Positions 17,254 through 24,516 of a stretch of DNA of 64,000 nucleotides are shown piece by piece. The translations under genes and the position numbers were made by a program. The notes below the pieces were generated by a model, which saw nothing but the letters and a program-made list of their open reading frames with translations, had not been told where the DNA came from and did no database searches. The DNA lies in NCBI RefSeq assembly GCF_900113375.1, contig NZ_FOPC01000008.1, positions 1 through 64,000 on the forward strand, written 5' to 3'. Position 1 is the first letter of the stretch, and each line of letters opens with the position of its first letter. The stretch is from Algoriphagus hitonicola. GTDB taxonomy: Bacteria; Bacteroidota; Bacteroidia; Cytophagales; Cyclobacteriaceae.

Positions 17254-17284
17254 ACCTTTGGGGTCTAGCAGACCTCGAAGGTTT
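17254..17284. repeat. RAYT-type half repeat directly after htpG
   Basis: ACCTTTGGGGTCTAGCAGAC followed by CTCGAAGGTTT can fold into a hairpin right behind the stop and may serve as a terminator. Confidence 0.65.
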
Positions 17285-17325
17285 CTTGAAGTAGAACCAA
17301 TTTAAGAGAGAAGAAAATTTTTGCT

Positions 17326-17353
17326 AAATCCCCGTCAAATCGACGGGGATTTT
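17326..17353. terminator. hairpin terminator downstream of htpG
   Basis: ATCCCCGTC, 5-base loop, GACGGGGAT then TTTT. The stem is perfect, and a related hairpin recurs at 18551. Confidence 0.7.
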
Positions 17354-17379
17354 ACATTCATACCTGTCAGAACTCCATA

Positions 17380-17609
17380 TATATCTTAAAAATAAAGGTT
17401 TATTAACAAATTGTATTTCAAGAAGTTAATAATATGATTATTTTGAGAATTAAAATTTTTTATTACTGATAATCAGTGGGTTAAATAGTACAATTTCAAA
17501 TTAATTAGTCAATTATTTGACTTTGTGGATAGGGGGGAGTATGTTTAGTTCAAGTTTTCGGCGCTGAGGACTTTTTAATTAAATAATTAACATTAAAAAT
17601 TTTAAAATT
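17380..17609 (+). repeat. diverged duplicated leader region (copy 1)
   Basis: Shares ordered blocks with 18620-18828: TTAACAAATTGTATTTCA, AAATCAGT-like, TAAATTAATTAGTCAA and GGTATGTTTAGTT-like segments. Each copy ends at the start codon of a small exported protein. Probably a paralogous promoter or leader. No coding sequence seen in it. Confidence 0.5.
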
Positions 17610-18251
17610 ATGAAAAGTAATTTAATTATTCTTTAGTTCGCATTATTACTCGCAGTTGCTTGTGATTTTAATCAATCTCCTGTAGTGGAAAAAGAATCCA
17701 CATTAACTAAACTTCTTAGTGATCCTCTTTCTAAAGAATTTAGCAAAGCGTTAATTAAAGCAGAAGAATTACATTCCTTATATATTGGAAAAGTTTCTGA
17801 TCCGGAATTTTTGAGACATAAAGGATTTGATTCTATTGATGAACTGAAAAAATTTATTGGCACATACTACGATAATCCTGAATACGTTTTTAATTCACTA
17901 TATGAACTGGCAACTCTTGGACAGGAAATAAGAAATAAATATCCAAGTGTTTCGAAGTTTACTTCAAAAGAAATTGAGATTTTGGTTTTGGAAGTTATTG
18001 AATCAAGGGAAAAATCAAATTATTACAATTCTTCTGAAAATCTCAGAATTCAAGGTCAGTGTGAAGATGAATTGGATTCTTCTTTACAGACTTGTCAGGA
18101 TGCTGCACTGGTAGGGGTTGCAGGTTGCGGTCTTTTGACACCCACCCTATTAGGAGCATTAGGATGTGGAGCTGTTGTATATTTGGGAGAATTGGTTTGT
18201 ATAGATGATGCAAATCGTTCTTATGATATTTGTAAAAATTATGAAAACTAA
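17610..18251 (+). pseudogene. small lipoprotein gene with an amber codon in its signal peptide
   Basis: From ATG 17610 the frame reads MKSNLIIL, then TAG (17634-17636), then FALLLAVAC and the mature protein in the same frame. The lipobox LAVAC is otherwise perfect, so this looks like a nonsense mutation in a lipoprotein gene. A GTG at 17685 could give a 188-residue cytoplasmic product. The mature part is helical. Its C-terminus is cysteine- and glycine-rich (QCEDELDSSLQTCQDAALVG, then VAGCGLLTP and LGALGCG), unusual for a lipoprotein and reminiscent of small antimicrobial peptides. No family recognised. Confidence 0.55.
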
Positions 18252-18257
18252 TTTGCT

Positions 18258-18512
18258 ATGGGTAATGTAAAAAAATGGGAACTCTTTTCTGGATTTCTTG
18301 CAATTGGAGTTATTTATTCAGGATTTTTCTTCAAATCAATTATGATATCTCTAATAGTTTTATCTTTTGGGGTTTTAATTCAAATTTATATATTCTACCT
18401 CTATAAGAGGAATAGTTTGGTAGATGATTATTTTAAGAAGAAATTTGGAGCATTGCTAGCGGGGCTATTATTGGTAGGTCTTTTTCTTTTGAAAAATACA
18501 ATCACATTCTAA
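18258..18512 (+). CDS. small membrane protein, two to three helices
   Basis: 84 residues. Hydrophobic segments at about 10-30, 30-50 and 64-80 are separated by short basic turns (YKRNSLVDDYFKKK). It begins six bases after the stop of the lipoprotein gene at 17610 and is probably cotranscribed. A membrane immunity-type role next to the Gly/Cys-rich lipoprotein is conceivable but unproven. Confidence 0.6.
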   Translation: MGNVKKWELFSGFLAIGVIYSGFFFKSIMISLIVLSFGVLIQIYIFYLYKRNSLVDDYFKKKFGALLAGLLLVGLFLLKNTITF

Positions 18513-18550
18513 TTCTATTATTGTTAAAGTAATAGTGTAATCGGAAAATG

Positions 18551-18580
18551 AATCCCTGTCAACTCGTCGGGGATTTTTTT
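18551..18580 (+). terminator. hairpin terminator
   Basis: AATCCCTGTC, short loop, GTCGGGGATT followed by seven T. The stem has one wobble and one mismatch. It closes the 17610-18512 unit. Confidence 0.65.
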
Positions 18581-18619
18581 ATTAAAACCTATTCATACAC
18601 TATGATTAGTTTTTCATAA

Positions 18620-18828
18620 TCAGAAATCGAAAGTTGGTTAACAAATTGTATTTCAGGGAGGTGTAGATATAACTATTTTAAGAACTAAAAATTTTAATTC
18701 TGAAAATCAGTAGCTTAAATAATACAATTGTAAATTAATTAGTCAACTGCTTGACTTTCTGGATGCGGTATGTTTAGTTGAGTACTGAGGGCTTTTTATC
18801 GAACTTTCAACCCATAAATTAACCGAAA
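18620..18828 (+). repeat. diverged duplicated leader region (copy 2)
   Basis: Paralogous to 17380-17609 (see that entry), ending at the short frame at 18829. Probably contains the promoter of the propeller lipoprotein. Confidence 0.5.
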
Positions 18829-18885
18829 ATGAAAAAATCAATTTTTGTTTTAGGCCTCTTTATCTCAAAACACTACCTCTTATGA
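18829..18885 (+). CDS. truncated signal-peptide frame coupled to the propeller gene
   Basis: An 18-codon frame, MKKSIFVLGLFISKHYLL, looks like a signal-peptide start that stops abruptly. Its TGA (18883-18885) overlaps the ATG of the downstream lipoprotein (18882). In the cassettes at 40467 and 42235 a small exported peptide gene occupies this place, so this may be the remnant of such a gene or a short coupling leader. Confidence 0.4.
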   Translation: MKKSIFVLGLFISKHYLL

Positions 18886-20057
18886 GAAGGAACTTTTGGT
18901 TTTATATTATTTTGGCCACGATTATCAGCTGTACTAAATCAAGTGAATTTACAACCTCCAATCAAACTATAGAGATTCAAGTCGAAAATGCAAAAGAGGC
19001 AAAATTAAGTGAGCTCTATGAAAGTATAGAATATGTTTTGTTGAAAAAATCCGATGAATTTCCGTTGGTCCGGCCTTATAAATTTAAGTTTTCTGGTGAT
19101 CTCTTGGGGATTGAGGATCCGGGAGCTGAGCAATATGTTTTTTTTGATTTGAAGGGGAGTCCTCGCTTTAAGCTTACCGCCAGTGGTGGGGGACCAGGAG
19201 AATTTCAGCGGACTGAGGATTTTCAGTTTTCTAATAATCAGATTATCATCAAAGACCCTATGCTCTCCAAGTTCCTATTCTATGATCGACAAGGGAATTA
19301 CCTTCGAGAGGAAAAGTCAAGGGTCAGGACCAGCTACTTTTTTAAAAATGATGAAATTGAGCTTCACTACTCAAAGAATATCAAAGAGCATGGGGATTTC
19401 GATTTTTATAGAATTGAGAATGATCAAATCATCTCTATGGTTCCATCAAAGACCTTCATTAAAGATGTGGTTTTTGGAGATAATGCAAGTTTTATGACTG
19501 ATCCGAATAGCGGCAATATTGTATTTAATATTCCTTTTGCTACTCTTATTGCATTCTTTGATGAACAGGGTCAACTTAATAGCTTGCTTGAATTTGACTT
19601 TGGCGATAAGTATATTAATCAGGAAGAAGCAGCCAAAATGACTCCGGAAGAAAGGAACGAAAGGGTTATGAGCGAAAATTTGGTATCGATGGGAGTCAGT
19701 TCATTTTTCCCAATGAATGGAGGTTATTTAGCTACTTTCGGTACGGGTTATAAGTATAGTCACCAAGTTTTTTTAGATGAAAATCTAAAATTAAAAGGGC
19801 ATTACTATAATATCTCAAATGACATCGATCAGATGCCTGTAAATACTGTTCCTTGGTTCTTTCAGGAAAATCGTCTTGGATTTTTCATTCCTTCCAGTGA
19901 GTTTTTTGCAGATTACTTGGAAAGATTTGAGATAGGTACTGATGCCACTGCAAAGAGTAATCTCCACCAATTCGTAGAAGAGAATCAATACGAATTAGGT
20001 GAAGACTCGTATGTGCTCACTTTTCTAAAAGTAAAAAAAGAGGTTTTCAATGATTAG
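18882..20057 (+). CDS. 6-bladed beta-propeller-like lipoprotein
   Basis: 391 residues; the signal ends in ATIISC (Cys17). Successive strand motifs such as YVFFDLKGSPRFKL, KFLFYDRQGNYLRE and IAFFDEQGQLNSL, with ASGGGPGEFQ, are typical of the Bacteroidota 6-bladed propeller family also seen at 7179, 40694 and 46013. The GPGEF motif recurs in this family (GPREF in 40694, PGAF in 46013). Members are often encoded next to tiny exported peptides, and their role is unknown. Start overlaps the stop of the 18-codon frame upstream. Confidence 0.8.
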   Translation: MRRNFWFYIILATIISCTKSSEFTTSNQTIEIQVENAKEAKLSELYESIEYVLLKKSDEFPLVRPYKFKFSGDLLGIEDPGAEQYVFFDLKGSPRFKLTASGGGPGEFQRTEDFQFSNNQIIIKDPMLSKFLFYDRQGNYLREEKSRVRTSYFFKNDEIELHYSKNIKEHGDFDFYRIENDQIISMVPSKTFIKDVVFGDNASFMTDPNSGNIVFNIPFATLIAFFDEQGQLNSLLEFDFGDKYINQEEAAKMTPEERNERVMSENLVSMGVSSFFPMNGGYLATFGTGYKYSHQVFLDENLKLKGHYYNISNDIDQMPVNTVPWFFQENRLGFFIPSSEFFADYLERFEIGTDATAKSNLHQFVEENQYELGEDSYVLTFLKVKKEVFND

Positions 20058-20168
20058 TTTGGATTTTCCAAAAAACGAAAAGATTAATTTAATACTTGTT
20101 AAATCGTCGGAGATTTTTATTCCCCACCCCCGTACTAGGCTATTCCGAGAATTGGGTTATTTTTGTCT

Positions 20169-20582
20169 ATGCTTTCCAAAAAGACCAAGTACGCCCTGCA
20201 TGCCCTCACCTATCTCGGCAAGCATCGGGATGAAAAAACCGTCCTGATCCATGATATTGCCGAGGAGCATGGGATTTCCCAAAAGTTTCTGGAGAATATC
20301 CTACTCGAGCTCAAGAAGGCCGGTATTCTTGGCAGTAAAAAAGGAAAAGGCGGGGGCTACTATTTAATCAAGGAACCCAAGGATATCCCGCTTTCCAAAG
20401 TGATCCGACTCCTCGATGGACCCATTGCACTTCTCCCCTGTGTCAGCCTCAACTACTACGAACCCTGTGCAGAATGTAAGGATGAAGTCACTTGCGGTAT
20501 CAATAAAGTCATGATTCAAGTTCGTGATGAGACACTTAAAATACTGGAAAACAAGACCCTAGAAGATATTTTAAAAACTTAA
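20169..20582 (+). CDS. Rrf2 family regulator with a likely iron-sulfur cluster
   Basis: 137 residues from ATG 20169 (MLSKKTKYALHAL). An N-terminal winged helix with a recognition helix around ISQKFLENIL and the wing KKGKGGGYYL is diagnostic of Rrf2. Four cysteines (Cys91, 100, 103, 109 in PCVSLNYYEPCAECKDEVTC) could hold an Fe-S cluster, as in IscR/NsrR relatives. Its place just upstream of the sulfate-assimilation genes suggests it controls them in response to cysteine or Fe-S status. A TTG two codons upstream is a weaker start. Confidence 0.88.
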   Translation: MLSKKTKYALHALTYLGKHRDEKTVLIHDIAEEHGISQKFLENILLELKKAGILGSKKGKGGGYYLIKEPKDIPLSKVIRLLDGPIALLPCVSLNYYEPCAECKDEVTCGINKVMIQVRDETLKILENKTLEDILKT

Positions 20583-20589
20583 CAAAATT

Positions 20590-20635
20590 TTTTCCCTATA
20601 AAGTCTATAAAAATGATAGGCTTTATATACTTTTG
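20590..20635 (+). promoter_or_regulatory. candidate promoter and operator of the DUF2061-cysH unit
   Basis: TACTTTTG at 20628-20635 fits the Bacteroidota -7 box (TAnnTTTG). Just upstream, AGTCTAT (20602-20608) and ATAGGCT (20616-20622) form an inverted repeat that the neighbouring Rrf2 regulator could bind. No clear TTTG -33 element. Inferred. Confidence 0.4.
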
Positions 20636-20658
20636 CTTTTACAATTCGTGTAAAGCTT

Positions 20659-20937
20659 ATGATTCTAGACCAGCCACTTAAAAAAGCCTTCGAAAGCAAG
20701 CCGGGAAAAGACAGCAACCTGAAGAGTCTGCTCAAGTCGATTTCTTGGCGGATTGTGGGCACGATTGATACGATTATTATTTCCTTTCTCGTCACCGGAG
20801 AGCTGACGATGGCTTTGTCTATCGGTTCGGTTGAGGTAGTTTCCAAGATTCTACTTTACTATCTCCATGAGCGGGTATGGGAGACGGCCACCAAAACCAA
20901 AACAGCTGATGCAGAAAAAGAATATGCACGATCTTGA
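20659..20937 (+). CDS. DUF2061 membrane protein
   Basis: 92 residues with the DUF2061 pattern: KSISWRIVGTIDTIIISFLV, a Gly-rich turn, then SIGSVEVVSKILLYYLHERVW. Two membrane helices. DUF2061 proteins often sit next to cysH/cysD/cysN in Bacteroidota and Proteobacteria. Their function is not known, although a role tied to sulfate assimilation is suspected from context. The end overlaps the start of cysH by about 14 bases. Confidence 0.85.
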   Translation: MILDQPLKKAFESKPGKDSNLKSLLKSISWRIVGTIDTIIISFLVTGELTMALSIGSVEVVSKILLYYLHERVWETATKTKTADAEKEYARS

Positions 20938-21610
20938 GCAGCGACTGGAGCAGTTGACTGCTGGAGAAGGCTTGGCACTGATTGCGGATCTTTTCCCTGG
21001 GAAGGTGGTTTTTTCTACCTCCCTAGGACAAGAAGATCAGGTGATCACTCAGTTGATCGCTTCACAAAATCTCCCGATCCAGATCTTTTCGCTGGATACC
21101 GGAAGATTGTTTCCGGAGACCTTGGAGCTCTTGGCCCGAACCGAAAGCAAATACAAGACTCGAATAAAAGTCTATTATCCGGAGACCACTTCCGTGGAAA
21201 AGTTGGTGGCTGATATCGGAATCAATGGATTTTATGAGTCGGTAGAAAATCGAAAATCTTGCTGCTTTGTGCGAAAGGTAGAGCCTTTGAAAAGAGCTCT
21301 GGCAAGGAATAAAGTTTGGGTCACCGGTCTTCGTGCCGAGCAAAGTGCCAATAGAAGTGCGATGAAGCGGATCGAATGGGATGAGGCCAATCAGATCTTG
21401 AAATACAATCCACTTTTGGATTGGGGTTTTGATGAGATGCTGGCTTACATCCAGGAACATAAGATTCCGTACAATCCCCTTCACGATAAAGGATTTATCA
21501 GTATTGGTTGCGCTCCCTGCACCCGTGCGATACTCCCTGGGGAAGATGCCCGCGCCGGCAGATGGTGGTGGGAGGAATCCAAAAAGGAGTGTGGGCTACA
21601 TGCTAAATGA
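20924..21610 (+). CDS. cysH: assimilatory adenylyl-sulfate (APS) reductase
   Basis: 228 residues from ATG 20924; ATG 20909 in the same frame is an alternative. The PP-loop fold is seen in VVFSTSLGQEDQVI and FSLDTGRLFPETLELL. The cysteine pairs NRKSCCFVRK and IGCAPCTR form the CC...CxxC ligands of a [4Fe-4S] cluster, which mark APS rather than PAPS reductases. The C-terminal ECGLH holds the catalytic Cys. It reduces APS to sulfite with thioredoxin. No APS kinase gene lies nearby, consistent with the APS route. Confidence 0.95.
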   Translation: MHDLEQRLEQLTAGEGLALIADLFPGKVVFSTSLGQEDQVITQLIASQNLPIQIFSLDTGRLFPETLELLARTESKYKTRIKVYYPETTSVEKLVADIGINGFYESVENRKSCCFVRKVEPLKRALARNKVWVTGLRAEQSANRSAMKRIEWDEANQILKYNPLLDWGFDEMLAYIQEHKIPYNPLHDKGFISIGCAPCTRAILPGEDARAGRWWWEESKKECGLHAK

Positions 21611-21649
21611 GACGCTAGAAACTAGATGCAAGACACAAGACTTCGTTTT

Positions 21650-21770
21650 GACGTCACTACGAGGAGGAACGACGAAGCAGTCCTTAGATTAAAAAGTGAA
21701 AATTGAGATAGCTTCGGGCCAGTTAAATAAATTGTAATAAAAGAAATGATCGTTTGGGCCATATCGATGA
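21650..21770. repeat. interspersed repeat, copy A
   Basis: Begins near GACGAAGCAGTC and includes GCTTCGGGCCAGTTAAATAA and GAAATGATCGTTTGGGCC. The same blocks recur at 21878-21990. With the palindrome between them they fill most of the 21611-22029 gap, which holds no gene. Confidence 0.7.
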
Positions 21771-21796
21771 CAATGTCAAGTAAGACCCAAGTTCTG

Positions 21797-21845
21797 GTCA
21801 CCCTGAGCGGAGTCGAAGGGTCCTCGACTCCGCTCGGACTGACCC
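21797..21845. repeat. long palindromic repeat (GAGCGGAGTCGA family)
   Basis: CCTGAGCGGAGTCGAAGG and CCTCGACTCCGCTCGGAC form a long inverted repeat. Related elements lie at 35313-35475 and 48955-49078. Confidence 0.7.
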
Positions 21846-21877
21846 ATTTAAAAATACCTAAATAAAATCTGTCATCG

Positions 21878-21990
21878 GTAGGAGAAACGACGAAGCAGTC
21901 TCCAAGACGGGGAATTGTGATATAGATTGCTTCGGGCCAGTTAAATAAATTGTAATAAAAGAAATGATCGTTTGGGCCCTCGCAATGACG
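21878..21990. repeat. interspersed repeat, copy B
   Basis: Second copy of the 21650-21770 element, sharing a block of about 50 bases (GCTTCGGGCCAGTTAAATAA through GATCGTTTGGGCC) almost unchanged. Confidence 0.7.
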
Positions 21991-22029
21991 CTCGAACACA
22001 TAAATCGAAAATCATAACTCGTAAATCCT

Positions 22030-22929
22030 ATGTCAAACCTATTCATACCTAATCCCAAAGAAGCAGAATCCATTCACATTATCCGTGAGGTGGCGGCGCA
22101 GTTTGAGCGTCCGGTTCTGCTTTTTTCTGGAGGGAAAGATTCGATTACCTTGGTGAGATTGGCCCAAAAGGCCTTTTTTCCGGCAAAAATTCCTTTTCCA
22201 CTTTTACATGTGGATACCGGGCATAATTTTCCGGAGACCATTGAGTTCCGAGACCAACTGGTGAAGGAATTGGGCTTGGAGTTGATCGTGCGAAATGTTC
22301 AGGATTCTATTGATCAGGGGAAAGTACGGGAAGAGAAAGGTCGCTATGCCAGTCGGAATTCGCTTCAAACGACTACGCTTTTGGATGCAATAGAGGAGTT
22401 CAAATTTGACGCCTGCATCGGAGGTGCCCGAAGAGATGAAGAAAAAGCCCGAGCCAAAGAGCGGGTGTTTTCTGTGCGGGATGATTTTGGCCAGTGGGAC
22501 GAAAAAAATCAGCGCCCAGAGCTCTTCGACATGCTCAACGGCAAAATTCACGTGGGCCAAAATGTGCGGGTATTTCCGATCTCCAATTGGACCGAGTTGG
22601 ATGTTTGGGAGTATATCCGTACGGAGAATATCGCGATCCCGAGCATTTATTTTGCCCATAAGCGGGAGGTGTTTTTCCGTGATGGGTTGATCTGGACGGC
22701 CAATGAACATGTGTACCGCGAGGCGCATGAGGAAGTCACTGAAAAGTGGGTTCGATTCAGAACGGTCGGAGACATGACTTGTACCGCTGCGGTGCTATCG
22801 GAAGCGGTGAGTTTGGATGATGTGGTCAATGAAATTCGTCAATCTACACTTTCTGAGCGAGGTGCCCGGATCGATGACAAGCGCTCCGAGGCTGCCATGG
22901 AGACCAGGAAGAAAGTGGGATACTTTTAG
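22030..22929 (+). CDS. cysD: sulfate adenylyltransferase subunit 2
   Basis: 299 residues, the normal CysD length. The PP-loop LLFSGGKDSITLVRLA lies near the N-terminus; HVDTGHNFPETIEFRD and GGARRDEEKARAKER are conserved CysD segments. With CysN it makes APS from sulfate and ATP. It sits downstream of cysH, but is separated from it by 420 bases of repeats, so it may have its own promoter. Confidence 0.96.
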   Translation: MSNLFIPNPKEAESIHIIREVAAQFERPVLLFSGGKDSITLVRLAQKAFFPAKIPFPLLHVDTGHNFPETIEFRDQLVKELGLELIVRNVQDSIDQGKVREEKGRYASRNSLQTTTLLDAIEEFKFDACIGGARRDEEKARAKERVFSVRDDFGQWDEKNQRPELFDMLNGKIHVGQNVRVFPISNWTELDVWEYIRTENIAIPSIYFAHKREVFFRDGLIWTANEHVYREAHEEVTEKWVRFRTVGDMTCTAAVLSEAVSLDDVVNEIRQSTLSERGARIDDKRSEAAMETRKKVGYF

Positions 22930-23015
22930 CAGATGCTAGATACTAGACACAAGAAACAAGATAAGAATCTAAACAGAAATACAGTTGAAATTAAAAACGA
23001 ATAAGTCACTCGGTT

Positions 23016-23080
23016 ATGCTGCTTCTCCAGAAGCAGCATTTTCAGAATCAATAAAGGTCCTTCTTTCCGAAAAGCAAGAC
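23016..23080 (-). repeat. REP-like repeat, family 2 (inverted)
   Basis: TGCTGCTTCTCCAGAAGCAGCA hairpin core, then a diverged second half with CTTTCCGAAAAGCAAGA. Opposite orientation to the copies at 2523-9976. It lies between cysD and cysN. Confidence 0.65.
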
Positions 23081-23155
23081 AGCGGCGAAGTATTTCACCG
23101 AACGCAATGAGGCTTATTTCAACCTATTTCTACAGTATTTCAAAAAGATAAGATA

Positions 23156-24415
23156 ATGAATATACAAAACCGAAAACTCATCAAAATCGCCACTGCAGGC
23201 TCAGTGGATGATGGTAAAAGTACCCTGATCGGAAGATTGTTGTACGATACTCATTCCTTGACTACCGATAAGATTGAGGCGATAGAAAGAAGCTCTCGGC
23301 AGCGAGGCTATGATTACCTGGATTTTTCCTTGGCTACTGATGGTTTGGTGGCAGAGCGGGAGCAGGGAATCACCATCGATGTGGCCCATATTTACTTCAA
23401 TACTGACAAGACCAACTTTATCGTAGCCGATACTCCGGGACACGTGGAGTATACCCGAAATATGGTAACTGGCGCATCTACCTCCCAGGTGGCCATTATA
23501 TTGATCGATGCCCGGAAAGGGGTGATCGAGCAAACGTATCGTCACTTTTTTATCGCCAATCTCCTTCGGATGAGTCATGTGGTCGTGGCGATTAACAAGA
23601 TGGATTTGGTCAATTATAGTGAGGATGTGTTTCTGAAAATAAAGGCAGATTTTGATGCCTTGGTATCCAAAAGCAATTTCTCGGAAGAGCAGATTACGTT
23701 TATCCCGGTTTCGGCTTTGAAGGGTGAAAATGTCACGCGTAAATCCGAACACATGCCGTGGTATGTCGGTAACACTCTCCTCGATCATTTGGAAGTGTTG
23801 GAGCCAGAGGATTTGCAGGAAAGCACTGCGGCGAGATTTCCGGTGCAGTTGGTCATACGGCCAAAAACCGAAGCTTATCATGATTTTAGGGGTTTCTCCG
23901 GGAAATTGTATGGAAATTCCCTACAGGTTGGTGACCGAGTGACCGTTCTTCCTTCCGGAAATGAATCTACGATCAAAAGCATTCACTTCTTTGATCAGGA
24001 ATTGGAAAGCGCCGCTCCGGGATCCTCCATCGTTCTTACTCTAGCCGATGAGGTCAATTGCAGTCGGGGCGACATGATTGTCAAAAGCGGTGAGGTTCCG
24101 AAAAGCGAAAAGTTGCTTTCTGCTACGATCTGTCAGGTCAATTCAAAGCCTTTGCAAGTTGGTCAAAAATATACCCTTCAGCACGGGGTGAACCGTGTTT
24201 TGGCCAAAGTAGACCGAATCGAAGCGAAAGTCCATACAGATTTCTCAGGAACTGAGGAAACCGATCAACTCAAACTCAATGATATCGGCAAGGTACATTT
24301 CAAACTCAGCAAACCGATTCATTTTGACTCCTATCATCAATCCAAGTCGAATGGGGCTTTTATTCTGATTGATGAGGGGAGTTTTGATACCGTGTCCGTG
24401 GGATTTATTGAATAG
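23156..24415 (+). CDS. cysN: sulfate adenylyltransferase subunit 1 (GTPase)
   Basis: 419 residues with EF-Tu-like GTPase motifs: GSVDDGKSTLIGRLLYDT (G1), DTPGHVEYTRNM (G3) and NKMDL (G4), followed by two beta-barrel domains. GTP hydrolysis by CysN drives APS formation by CysD. It has no C-terminal APS kinase (CysC) fusion, again consistent with APS-reductase-based assimilation. Confidence 0.96.
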   Translation: MNIQNRKLIKIATAGSVDDGKSTLIGRLLYDTHSLTTDKIEAIERSSRQRGYDYLDFSLATDGLVAEREQGITIDVAHIYFNTDKTNFIVADTPGHVEYTRNMVTGASTSQVAIILIDARKGVIEQTYRHFFIANLLRMSHVVVAINKMDLVNYSEDVFLKIKADFDALVSKSNFSEEQITFIPVSALKGENVTRKSEHMPWYVGNTLLDHLEVLEPEDLQESTAARFPVQLVIRPKTEAYHDFRGFSGKLYGNSLQVGDRVTVLPSGNESTIKSIHFFDQELESAAPGSSIVLTLADEVNCSRGDMIVKSGEVPKSEKLLSATICQVNSKPLQVGQKYTLQHGVNRVLAKVDRIEAKVHTDFSGTEETDQLKLNDIGKVHFKLSKPIHFDSYHQSKSNGAFILIDEGSFDTVSVGFIE

Positions 24416-24439
24416 GCTCAGGATACTAAACTAAAATAC

Positions 24440-24466
24440 AAGCCTCGACCAACATCTAGGCTTTTT
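24440..24466 (+). terminator. possible hairpin terminator after cysN
   Basis: AAGCCT, loop of about 12 bases, AGGCTTTTT. The stem is short, so termination may be partial before the sulfite reductase gene. Confidence 0.4.
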
Positions 24467-24516
24467 AAAATATTATAAAACCTACTTCCCCGATAGGGAA
24501 ACAAAACTATTACGCT

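Noticed and set aside
5377..18251. Amber codon recoding, because two frames are broken by TAG
   Set aside because: Many ordinary genes here end with TAG (for example at 9936, 22929 and 24415), and no suppressor tRNA or pyrrolysine genes are seen; mutation is simpler.
20158..20165. TATTTTTG as a -7 promoter box of the Rrf2 gene
   Set aside because: It ends only three bases before the start codon, too close for a normal transcript.
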